A stretch of 5,324 nucleotides of DNA. Source: Clostridia bacterium (GTDB taxonomy: Bacteria; Bacillota; Clostridia; Oscillospirales; Acutalibacteraceae). Below the pieces are notes generated by a model. It saw only the letters and a program-made list of their open reading frames with translations. It made no database searches and had not been told where the DNA came from. The DNA is taken from positions 1-5,324 of the forward strand of contig JAFOXT010000106.1 in NCBI GenBank assembly GCA_017425745.1, written 5' to 3'. A program made the position numbers and the translations under genes. Of the stretch, positions 1-5,294 are shown one piece after another (positions within the stretch are counted from its first letter, which is position 1; every line of letters begins with the position of its first letter).

Positions 1-170
1 GAAGGAATCAGGCTTTGAAAGCAAAGGGAAAGACCGTTTTTTACACCATCAGCTGCAATTGAGGGATATCTGACAAGCAGAAAAATAAAAGTAAAAAGCA
101 GATATAACAATAACATATATTTGTATCTGATGACATTGTTAATTTTCAAAAGACATTTAAAATGTTTCAT
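1..170 (-). CDS. ylbJ: YlbJ-like sporulation integral membrane protein, N-terminal part (runs off the left edge)
   Basis: The minus strand is open from an ATG at 170-168 to the window edge, giving 56 codons and two bases, with no stop. A purine-rich GAGGGTG lies just upstream (180-174), a good ribosome binding site. The peptide begins with a basic stretch (MKHFKCLLKINNVIRYKY), then a hydrophobic segment at about residues 19-33 (MLLLYLLFTFIFLLV), then RYPSIAADGVKNGLSLCFQSLIPS. From memory of the family, the short first helix followed by 'P..A....G...W...V.PSLLPF' is how YlbJ (nucleoside-recognition/Gate-type membrane protein needed for spore formation) begins, and the 'G-L-S-L-C-F-Q-S-L-I-P-S' run fits that. 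Its divergent position opposite yqfC, another sporulation gene, supports this. The call rests on about 56 residues, so another polytopic membrane protein remains possible. An internal ATG at codon 19 has no comparable binding site. Confidence 0.62.
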   Translation of the reverse strand, partial: MKHFKCLLKINNVIRYKYMLLLYLLFTFIFLLVRYPSIAADGVKNGLSLCFQSLIP

Positions 171-187
171 AAGCACCCTCTTTTGCC

Positions 188-217
188 GTCATTTATAAAT
201 TATACATTACATAGAAT
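188..217 (+). promoter_or_regulatory. Putative sigma-E-type promoter for yqfC-yqfD
   Basis: CATAGAAT at 210-217 fits the CATANNNT -10 pattern of mother-cell sigma factors (sigma-E/sigma-K). GTCATTTA at 188-195 resembles the sigma-E -35 and sits 14 bases upstream, the usual spacing. Transcription would start near 223-225, just before the GGAG binding site at 228-231. Known biology agrees, since yqfC and yqfD of Bacillus subtilis belong to the sigma-E regulon. A second overlapping -10-like string (TATACATTA, 201-209) lacks a good -35. No convincing sigma-A pair is visible for this gene. AT-rich DNA gives such matches by chance, so this is a moderate call. Confidence 0.4.
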
Positions 218-222
218 TATAC
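198..222 (+). repeat. Perfect 8-base direct repeat in the divergent promoter region
   Basis: AATTATAC occurs at 198-205 and again at 215-222, 17 bases apart start to start. The pair flanks and overlaps the putative sigma-E -10 element. Read on the minus strand each copy is GTATAATT, which contains a TATAAT hexamer (221-216 and 204-199), so one or both could also be -10 elements for the divergent ylbJ-like gene. No good TTGACA-like -35 accompanies either one. The repeat is directly visible; a regulatory role is inference. Confidence 0.4.
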
Positions 223-240
223 TGATTGGAGTGAGAAAAA

Positions 241-507
241 ATGACTAAAGCTTTTAAAGATAAAATAAGCAATATAGCGCCTGAGGAGTTACCAGAGCTT
301 ATAATGCCTCACATAGAGCTTTGTGCAAATAAAAGAGCAGTTATTGAGGGATGCAGAGGAATCCTCAGCTACAGCAATGAGCTGATAAGTCTTAACTGCA
401 AAAATATGACTGTCACCTTTTCAGGCGAGGATTTGAGCTTATGTGAGCTTTGTGAAGGTAAGGTGACGGTAAAAGGAAAAATCAGTGACATAAATCTTCT
501 TTCGTGA
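241..507 (+). CDS. yqfC: Sporulation protein YqfC (YabP/YqfC family)
   Basis: This 88-residue protein matches the YabP/YqfC family in size and pattern. The diagnostic part runs from about residue 24 to 88: 'PHIELCANKRAVIEGCRG', then 'ILSYSNELISLNC', then a short beta-rich tail ending 'VTVKGKISDINLLS'. The family pattern is roughly 'ITNKRVVIENHKGI..Y..E.I.I......I.I.G..L.I......E..I.G.I..I'. There is no signal peptide or membrane segment, so it is probably cytoplasmic or peripheral. YqfC is a mother-cell sporulation protein of unknown biochemical role and is nearly always encoded directly before yqfD, as here. The ATG at 241 is preceded by GGAG (228-231). The gene ends with TGA nine bases before the yqfD start, so the two are co-transcribed. 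Naming is firm; the molecular function is unknown in the family generally. Confidence 0.93.
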   Translation: MTKAFKDKISNIAPEELPELIMPHIELCANKRAVIEGCRGILSYSNELISLNCKNMTVTFSGEDLSLCELCEGKVTVKGKISDINLLS

Positions 508-516
508 GGTATATCT

Positions 517-1686
517 ATGAATCCGATTTATATATTACGGTATATTAAAGGATATGTGACCTTCACAGCAAAAGGTGGCTTTACAGAAAGATTTATAAAT
601 CTATGTTCAATTAACGGAATTCTTTTATGGGACACTTCTTATTCTGATAATATACTCCGCTCAAAATGTCAGATTAAAAGCATAAGTAAGCTGAGAAAAG
701 CAGCGAAAAATTCCGGAGTTATATTGCGTTTTACGGATTCATACGGCTTATATAATGACCTTAAAAAGCAAAAGGACAGGTTGGGGCTTCTTATAGGAGC
801 AGTTTTCTTTGTAGTGTTTTATACTTTGATGAGTTGTTTTGTTTGGACCATAGACGTAAGCGGCAATAACACTATTCCTTATGATGAAATTATCGAAAAA
901 GCAGATTTATGCGGACTTCACATAGGTACCTTCAAGCCTTTATTTGATGAAACAGCTGCAGCAAATTTGCTTTCATCAGACAGTAACGGAGAAATATCCT
1001 GGTGCGCATTCAATATAAAAGGCAGCCGCGCACTCATTGAAATCCGTGAACAAAAAGCTTCACTAAAAGATGATAACATTATAGAGCCTTGCAACATAAT
1101 AAGTGATAGCGACGGAATTATACTGTCTATAGAGGTTTATGAGGGCGTAGGTGAAGTAAACGAAGGTGAAGCAGTAAATGAAGGCGATTTACTTATTAAT
1201 GGGGTTAACGATAACGAAGATTATTCAATTTTATTTGTTGAAGCAGACGGTAAAATTACTGCTGAAACTGATAAATCGTTCGGATTAAGATTTAACAAAT
1301 CTGCATTATGCAGGAAAATAACCTCTTCAGATGACAGATTAATTTTTAATGTGTTTTCTATAAGCCTGCCCACTGAAGCAATTCACAGAAATAATTTTTC
1401 CTCCTTCAGCCATTGTGTGAATCTTGATTTTAATGATGTGGTATTACCTGTATCCGTTACAGTAGAAACAGCTTTTGAAACTGAAGAAGCAAAGAGAAGT
1501 GAAACTGAATTAACGCTTTCTTCTGTTGAAAAATACTCATATGAAGCAAGAAAGTTCAACTCAAACAGTATTATGCTTACTGAAAATCCCGTAATTTATA
1601 TCAGCGACAGCGAAATAATTATTGAAAATCAATGGAAAACAATATCGTTTATAGGTGAAAAACAAAAAATTTCTATTGAAAACTAA
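517..1686 (+). CDS. yqfD: Sporulation protein YqfD
   Basis: The 389-residue protein is close to the usual length of YqfD (about 390-400). Residues 10-88 form the typical N-terminal cytoplasmic domain, with 'GYVTFTAKGGFTERFINLC' and 'GILLWDT' near residues 12-40. A single transmembrane helix follows at about 89-110. The next segment, 'VWTIDVSGNNTIPYDEIIEKA' (about 109-129), resembles the POTRA-like start of the YqfD extracytoplasmic region. Residues 200-230 carry a glycine-punctuated 'DGIILSIEVYEGVGEVNEGEAV' stretch followed by 'EGDLLINGV', reminiscent of a lipoyl/HlyD-type beta fold. The protein is probably anchored in the mother-cell membrane during sporulation, with its large C-terminal part outside the cytoplasm; its exact activity is not established to my knowledge. 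GAGG at 506-509 gives a seven-base spacing to the ATG. The C-terminal 60 residues are polar and show no recognisable motif. Confidence 0.92.
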   Translation: MNPIYILRYIKGYVTFTAKGGFTERFINLCSINGILLWDTSYSDNILRSKCQIKSISKLRKAAKNSGVILRFTDSYGLYNDLKKQKDRLGLLIGAVFFVVFYTLMSCFVWTIDVSGNNTIPYDEIIEKADLCGLHIGTFKPLFDETAAANLLSSDSNGEISWCAFNIKGSRALIEIREQKASLKDDNIIEPCNIISDSDGIILSIEVYEGVGEVNEGEAVNEGDLLINGVNDNEDYSILFVEADGKITAETDKSFGLRFNKSALCRKITSSDDRLIFNVFSISLPTEAIHRNNFSSFSHCVNLDFNDVVLPVSVTVETAFETEEAKRSETELTLSSVEKYSYEARKFNSNSIMLTENPVIYISDSEIIIENQWKTISFIGEKQKISIEN

Positions 1687-1694
1687 AAAAAATC

Positions 1695-1724
1695 TTGCAA
1701 AAGTATTCACTTTTTTGATATAAT
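1695..1724 (+). promoter_or_regulatory. Sigma-A-type promoter with extended -10, upstream of phoH
   Basis: TTGCAA at 1695-1700 matches the -35 consensus at four of six positions (TTGACA). After 18 bases, TATAAT at 1719-1724 is a perfect -10. TG at 1716-1717 followed by one base gives an extended -10. Transcription would start near 1731, leaving an untranslated leader of about 78 bases before the phoH TTG start. The spacer holds a short inverted repeat (AAAAGT at 1699-1704, ACTTTT at 1709-1714). The promoter separates the vegetative phoH unit from the upstream sporulation pair. Confidence 0.78.
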
Positions 1725-1795
1725 GTGCTAAAATTTACAAGATAATGGCTAAACTTATGTATAAAGTGTCAAAGTCATACCCATATAAATCAAAT

Positions 1796-1801
1796 GAGGT
1801 G
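1796..1801 (+). promoter_or_regulatory. Shine-Dalgarno site that decides the phoH start
   Basis: GAGGTG lies seven bases before the TTG at 1809-1811, an ideal distance. An in-frame ATG at 1794-1796 overlaps the first base of this site, so the site cannot serve it. The bases before that ATG (1778-1793) are AT-rich with no purine-rich binding site. TTG is therefore the better-supported start, giving a peptide beginning MVEQTLSIERM. Confidence 0.7.
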
Positions 1802-1808
1802 TAATTTT

Positions 1809-2774
1809 TTGGTTGAACAAACATTGAGCATTGAACGAATGGAGCATGCAGTCAGCCTTTTCGGCTCCTTCGATGAAAATATAAAACTTATCGAAAAAGA
1901 GTTTTCTGTTTCTATACTTACAAGAGGCAGTGAAATTAAAATTCAAGGTGATGAAGAAAACGCAGACAAAGCAAAAAGAGTTCTTGAAAAGCTTCTTTAC
2001 CTTCTTAACAAAGGAGAAACACTTTCAGAACAGAATATACGCTATGTTATCACCCTTGTTAAAGAAGGAAACGAGGATAAGCTTTCTTCAATAAGCAGCG
2101 ATTGTATTTGCATCAGCGCTAAGGGTAAGCCTATCAAGCCTAAAACTCTCGGTCAGAAAAACTACATCGATAAAATTAAAAATAACACCATAGTAATCGG
2201 TGTCGGCCCTGCCGGTACAGGTAAAACCTACCTTGCAGTTGCAATGGCGGTAAGTGCCTTCAGAGCAAAGCAGGTTAACAGAATTATCCTTACCCGACCT
2301 GCCGTTGAAGCAGGCGAAAAGCTGGGCTTTCTTCCCGGTGACTTACAGCAGAAGGTTGACCCCTACCTCAGACCGCTCTATGATGCTCTCTGGGATATGC
2401 TCGGTGCAGAAAATTTTCAGAAATATCAGGAAAGAGGAAATATCGAGGTTGCTCCCCTTGCATATATGCGAGGAAGAACTCTTGATGACAGCTTCATAAT
2501 TCTTGACGAAGCCCAGAACACTACACCTGAGCAGATGAAAATGTTCCTCACCCGTCTCGGCTTCGGATCAAAGATTGTTGTTACAGGTGACATAACACAG
2601 ATAGACCTTCCTGACGGTAAAAAATCGGGTCTTGTTGAAGTAATTAAAATTCTCAAAAATGTTGATGACATTGAAACTGTAAAATTCTCTGAAAAAGATG
2701 TTGTAAGACACAAGCTTGTTCAGGATATTATAAAAGCCTACGATAAATATGAGGAGGTTAAAAGAAGAAAATGA
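1809..2774 (+). CDS. phoH: PhoH family ATPase (PhoH/YbeZ-like)
   Basis: Starting at TTG 1809 the protein has 321 residues, close to the usual 315-330 for this family. An N-terminal region of about 110 residues (KH-like in the family) precedes the P-loop ATPase domain. Visible motifs, numbered from the TTG start, are Walker A 'GPAGTGKT' at 133-140, 'LTRPAVEAGEKLGFLPGDL' at about 161-179, 'MRGRTLDDSFIILDEAQN' with Walker B at about 220-237, and 'TGDITQIDLP' at about 259-268. PhoH/YbeZ is a cytoplasmic RNA-associated ATPase that partners YbeY in rRNA processing and RNA turnover; the ybeY gene follows immediately. The stop overlaps the ybeY start by four bases (ATGA), indicating translational coupling. 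An in-frame ATG at 1794 would add five residues (MRCNF) but lacks a binding site. Confidence 0.95.
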   Translation: MVEQTLSIERMEHAVSLFGSFDENIKLIEKEFSVSILTRGSEIKIQGDEENADKAKRVLEKLLYLLNKGETLSEQNIRYVITLVKEGNEDKLSSISSDCICISAKGKPIKPKTLGQKNYIDKIKNNTIVIGVGPAGTGKTYLAVAMAVSAFRAKQVNRIILTRPAVEAGEKLGFLPGDLQQKVDPYLRPLYDALWDMLGAENFQKYQERGNIEVAPLAYMRGRTLDDSFIILDEAQNTTPEQMKMFLTRLGFGSKIVVTGDITQIDLPDGKKSGLVEVIKILKNVDDIETVKFSEKDVVRHKLVQDIIKAYDKYEEVKRRK

Positions 2775-3274
2775 AAGACAGAATTAAGGTAATTATTACA
2801 AACAATCAGAAAACTGTCAGAGTCCCCACAGGTGTGCGTATGCTTATCAGACGTTGCTGTAATGCCGTGCTTATCAGCGAAGATTTCAAGGGCTCTGCGG
2901 AAATAAGCGTTACAATTGTTGACAACAGTGAAATACACGAGCTTAACCTTAAGCACAGAAGCATTGACAGACCTACTGATGTACTCTCCTTCCCTCTTGG
3001 TGTTGACGGTGTTTATGATATCAATAACGATACAGGTGCTCAGATGCTCGGTGATATTGTTATTTCAATAGAAAAGGCTATGGAGCAGGCCGAGCTTTAC
3101 GGACACAGCCTTGACAGAGAAATTGCTTTTCTTACAGTTCATTCAATGCTTCACCTTCTCGGTTACGACCATGAACCCGGTGGCCTTGAGCTTGTAAGAA
3201 TGAGAGAAAGAGAAGAATCTGTTCTCACTCAGCTTGGTCTTGTAAGAAGCGGAAGCTACTACACAATGGAATAA
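2771..3274 (+). CDS. ybeY: Endoribonuclease YbeY, rRNA maturation factor
   Basis: YbeY is a zinc-dependent single-strand RNase that acts in 16S rRNA 3'-end maturation and 70S ribosome quality control. The 167-residue length fits. The metal site is plain near the C-terminus: 'HSMLHLLGYDHE' at residues 124-135, with His124, His128 and His134 forming the H-x3-H-x5-H triad. The second family signature, 'LNLKHRSIDRPTDVLSFP' at about 58-75, includes the conserved Arg63 and PTDVLSFP, and 'LGDIVIS' follows at about 93-99. The common 'HGxLHL' form has Ser at the second position here, a tolerated variant. The ATG overlaps the phoH stop. Its binding site GAGGAGGT (2751-2758) lies 12 bases upstream, slightly long, consistent with coupled re-initiation. 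Its partner gene phoH is adjacent, and dgkA begins five bases after its stop. Confidence 0.96.
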   Translation: MKDRIKVIITNNQKTVRVPTGVRMLIRRCCNAVLISEDFKGSAEISVTIVDNSEIHELNLKHRSIDRPTDVLSFPLGVDGVYDINNDTGAQMLGDIVISIEKAMEQAELYGHSLDREIAFLTVHSMLHLLGYDHEPGGLELVRMREREESVLTQLGLVRSGSYYTME

Positions 3275-3279
3275 TTGAA

Positions 3280-3762
3280 ATGAACGAATATAAAAAACTA
3301 TTCAGAAGCTTTATATACGCCTTTGAAGGTATCGGTTATGTAATAAAGAACGAAAGAAATTTCCGTATTCACCTTTCATGTATTATCTATATGTTTTCCA
3401 TCTTGCTTTTCAGCGATTGGTTCACTCTTTCAAGAACCGACTATGCAGTATTACTTGTTGTATCAGCTGTTGTTCTCAGTCTTGAAATTGTCAATACAGC
3501 GGTGGAAAATGCCGTAAATCTTTACGGTGAGAAATATACCAAATTTGGAAAAATCGCAAAAGATGCAGGTGCAGGTGCCGTTCTGATTGCCGCAATTTTT
3601 GCTGTGCTTACAGGCATTGCAATTCTGTTTCAGCCGGATGCATTTATTAATATGTTTATGTATTTTAAATCCCATCCTGCAATGCTTATCTTATTGCTTC
3701 TTTCCATAATTCCTATGACTTTGTTTATCTTCTGGGGCAATCCGTTCAGAAAAAGGAAATAA
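3280..3762 (+). CDS. dgkA: Diacylglycerol kinase family membrane protein (probable undecaprenol kinase)
   Basis: This small polytopic membrane kinase belongs to the prokaryotic DAGK family. In Gram-positives the family usually phosphorylates undecaprenol to give the lipid carrier for wall synthesis, using ATP. Family residues visible are 'NERNFRIHL' (about 24-32, Glu25), 'LEIVNTAVENAVNLY' with Glu69, Asn72 and Glu76, and 'KIAKDAGAGAVLIAAI' (about 91-106) with Lys94 and Asp95. Hydrophobic helices lie at about 31-47, 54-78 and 97-118. A further helix at about 134-152 ends in a basic NPFRKRK tail, which makes the protein 160 residues against roughly 120-135 for the three-helix core. A GGA-containing weak site (3268-3270) precedes the ATG, five bases after the ybeY stop. 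In Bacillus subtilis dgkA also follows ybeY. Substrate assignment to undecaprenol is by family and lineage, not proved by sequence. Confidence 0.93.
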   Translation: MNEYKKLFRSFIYAFEGIGYVIKNERNFRIHLSCIIYMFSILLFSDWFTLSRTDYAVLLVVSAVVLSLEIVNTAVENAVNLYGEKYTKFGKIAKDAGAGAVLIAAIFAVLTGIAILFQPDAFINMFMYFKSHPAMLILLLLSIIPMTLFIFWGNPFRKRK

Positions 3763-3764
3763 TT

Positions 3765-4469
3765 ATGATTAAACAGTTCAGCAGAACAGAGATGTTAATC
3801 GGTAAAAACGCTTTAGCAACCCTAAAAAAATCAAGGGTTGCTGTTTTTGGTGCAGGCGGTGTAGGCGGTTATGTTATAGAGGCTCTTGCGCGAAGCGGTG
3901 TAGGTGCAATTGATATAATTGATAATGACACCGTAAGTGAAAGCAATATAAACAGACAGATAATAGCACTAAGGTCAACAATTGGCTTACTTAAAACCGA
4001 AGTAGTAAAAAAGAGAGTTGAAGATATTAACCCCGAATGTAAGGTAACAGTTTATGAAACCTTTGTTCTGCCCGAAAATATTGATACCTTTGATTTCAGC
4101 AAATATGATTATGTTGTTGATGCAATTGACACTGTTTCAGGCAAGCTTGCAATAATCGAAAAAGCCTATAACGAAGGTGTTCCCGTAATATCTTCAATGG
4201 GAACAGGAAATAAGCTTGACCCGACAAAATTTTCTGTTACAGATATCAGCAAAACAAGTGTCTGTCCCCTTGCTAGGGTTATGAGATATGAGCTGAAAAA
4301 ACGCGGTATAAAAAAGCTGAAGGTGCTTTTCTCTACTGAAGAGCCTATAAAGCCCAATACAGAAAAGGATGAAAGAGGTAAAGTTCCGCCGGGAAGCATC
4401 TCGTTTGTACCATCTGTTGCAGGCTTGATAATCGGCGGTGGAGTAATCAAAGATCTTATAAAAAAATAA
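3765..4469 (+). CDS. tcdA: tRNA threonylcarbamoyladenosine dehydratase (TcdA, ThiF/E1-like)
   Basis: TcdA uses ATP to dehydrate t6A at position 37 of ANN-decoding tRNAs to the cyclic form ct6A. The 234-residue protein shows the E1-like nucleotide-binding fold: glycine-rich 'GAGGVGGYVIEALARSGVG' at 29-47, acidic 'IDNDTV' at 52-57, and 'NINRQ' at 61-65 with the ATP-contacting Arg64. 'VVDAIDTVSGK' follows at 117-127. The TcdA-specific part is 'SSMGTGNKLDPTKF' at 143-156, then 'VCPLARVMRYELKKRGI' at 166-182, which separates it from ThiF, MoeB and HesA. The C-terminus 'GSISFVPSVAGLIIGG' is also typical. No zinc-binding CxxC pairs are present, as expected for this subfamily. AGGA at 3754-3757 is seven bases before the ATG, and the start lies two bases past the dgkA stop, so it is part of the same transcript. 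Confidence 0.94.
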   Translation: MIKQFSRTEMLIGKNALATLKKSRVAVFGAGGVGGYVIEALARSGVGAIDIIDNDTVSESNINRQIIALRSTIGLLKTEVVKKRVEDINPECKVTVYETFVLPENIDTFDFSKYDYVVDAIDTVSGKLAIIEKAYNEGVPVISSMGTGNKLDPTKFSVTDISKTSVCPLARVMRYELKKRGIKKLKVLFSTEEPIKPNTEKDERGKVPPGSISFVPSVAGLIIGGGVIKDLIKK

Positions 4470-4474
4470 AGGAG
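4468..4474 (+). promoter_or_regulatory. Shine-Dalgarno site that decides the hemolysin III start
   Basis: AAAGGAG at 4468-4474 is a near-perfect binding site placed eight bases before ATG 4483. An in-frame GTG at 4474-4476 lies within it and would add only three residues, so it is not the likely start. The site overlaps the end of tcdA (stop 4467-4469), which points to coupling with the upstream gene. Confidence 0.75.
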
Positions 4475-4482
4475 TGGTTAAA

Positions 4483-5142
4483 ATGCTTGAAAAAGTAACA
4501 CTTCCCTCTTACACAAAAGGCGAAGAAATTTTTAACGGCATATCACACGGTGTAGGAATTTTGTTTGCTATTTTTGCAACTGTGTTCTATTCAGTTAACG
4601 CTGATGAAACACATGAACTTGCAGGTGCATTAGTTTTTACTTTATCAGCAATGTTTCTCTATCTGTCATCTACTCTTTATCATGCTATCACAAAAGAAAA
4701 TATTAAAAAGGTTTTCCGGCTTATCGACCATTCTGTAATCTTCATTATGATTACAGGTACGGTTACAGCACTTAATATTATTACAATTTATCCTGTAAAC
4801 AAATTTCTTTCAACGCTCGGTACAGTTGTAAGTCTTGTTGTTACAATAACAGGCATTATTCTTACCTTTGTTGACCAAGAAAGATTCAAAAACCTGCAGA
4901 TGATTCTTTATGTCGCAATTTCATGTATACCTATTTTTGGTGCGAAAACACTTTTTGACACAAATGAATCGGCTTTCCTTATTACAGTTTTACTTGCTGT
5001 CGGCGGTGTGGTCTACGGCATAGGAATGGTCTTATACATAATCAGCAAGAAAAAGAACATAAAATATTTCCACAGTGTTTTCCATCTGTTTGTACTGGCA
5101 GGAACTTTAATTCATTTTTTCGCGATAAATGTAGCAATATAA
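4483..5142 (+). CDS. Hemolysin III family (YqfA/PAQR-like) membrane protein
   Basis: With the ATG at 4483 the protein has 219 residues, the usual length for the hemolysin III family. It appears to have seven transmembrane helices, at roughly residues 18-38, 45-67, 82-104, 108-129, 138-157, 164-187 and 198-217. Conserved signatures are 'GEEIFNGISHGVG' (about 13-25), 'SSTLYHA' at 62-68, 'RLIDHSVIF' at 79-87, and 'HSVFHLFVLAGTLIHFF' at 197-213. His67, Asp82 and the C-terminal histidines are the residues thought to form the metal-dependent hydrolase-like site of the PAQR/CREST superfamily. In bacteria the physiological role is not settled; membrane stress or lipid homeostasis has been proposed, and 'hemolysin' is a historical name that does not imply a toxin. 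The fourth signature, usually GTYTP, reads GTVTA here (about 92-96). It is the last gene before two hairpins. Confidence 0.9.
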   Translation: MLEKVTLPSYTKGEEIFNGISHGVGILFAIFATVFYSVNADETHELAGALVFTLSAMFLYLSSTLYHAITKENIKKVFRLIDHSVIFIMITGTVTALNIITIYPVNKFLSTLGTVVSLVVTITGIILTFVDQERFKNLQMILYVAISCIPIFGAKTLFDTNESAFLITVLLAVGGVVYGIGMVLYIISKKKNIKYFHSVFHLFVLAGTLIHFFAINVAI

Positions 5143-5146
5143 AATA

Positions 5147-5171
5147 ATGGTACAGAGCAAATCTGTACCAT
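5147..5171. terminator. Hairpin after the hemolysin III gene; tail favours minus-strand termination
   Basis: A perfect 10-base-pair stem is formed by ATGGTACAGA (5147-5156) and TCTGTACCAT (5162-5171), with a five-base loop GCAAA. It starts four bases after the stop codon. On the plus strand no T-run follows (CAGACTGTC). On the minus strand the stem is followed by TTATTTTAT, so it is a better intrinsic terminator for transcription arriving from the right. For the plus-strand operon it may act as a 3' end stabiliser or partial terminator. Confidence 0.5.
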
Positions 5172-5256
5172 CAGACTGTCGATAAACGCACAAGAACAAC
5201 AATCTCCTTAGTAAAGAGATAAAACGTAATATAATTGATTTAAAATCAATAGAAAG

Positions 5257-5294
5257 AAAATCGTACAAAGCATCGAGCCTTGTACGATTTTGAC
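5257..5294. terminator. Probable bidirectional Rho-independent terminator
   Basis: AAAATCGTACAA (5257-5268) pairs perfectly with TTGTACGATTTT (5280-5291), a 12-base-pair stem. Its 11-base loop can add a further G-C and C-G pair past one mismatch. The core stem TCGTACAA ends in TTTT on the plus strand, with more T-rich DNA beyond it. On the minus strand the opposite arm ends TTTTCTTTCT. This fits the end of the phoH-to-hemolysin III transcript about 115-150 bases past the last stop codon, and it could also stop a convergent transcript. Confidence 0.65.

Noticed and set aside
3..62. Plus-strand frame at the left edge ending in TGA, as a possible C-terminus of an upstream gene (RNQALKAKGKTVFYTISCN).
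   Set aside because: It matches no family end that I recognise, and the minus strand over the same bases gives a membrane protein start with a good ribosome binding site.
1755..1946. Minus-strand 63-codon frame across the phoH leader and start.
   Set aside because: It has no family match and no good binding site, and it is antisense to the well-supported phoH start.
2426..2713. 95-codon minus-strand open frame inside phoH.
   Set aside because: It lies opposite the conserved ATPase core, has no recognisable motif and no binding site; a shadow of the real gene.
1802..2774. phoH starvation (Pho-box) regulation suggested by the gene name.
   Set aside because: No convincing PhoP/PhoB box was seen before the promoter; the name is inherited from Escherichia coli and does not prove phosphate control here.
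4166..4450. 94-codon minus-strand open frame inside tcdA.
   Set aside because: Its proline- and serine-rich translation mirrors the TcdA coding strand and shows no domain.
5113..5207. Minus-strand mini frame of about 30 codons after an AAGGAG at about 5211-5206.
   Set aside because: It needs a TTG start, runs through the 10-bp hairpin into the hemolysin III gene, and has no recognisable content.
5230..5235. TATAAT hexamer on the plus strand in the 3' intergenic region, as a promoter for an sRNA or downstream gene.
   Set aside because: The sequence 17-18 bases upstream (CTTAGT/CCTTAG) is nothing like a -35, and the DNA is very AT-rich.
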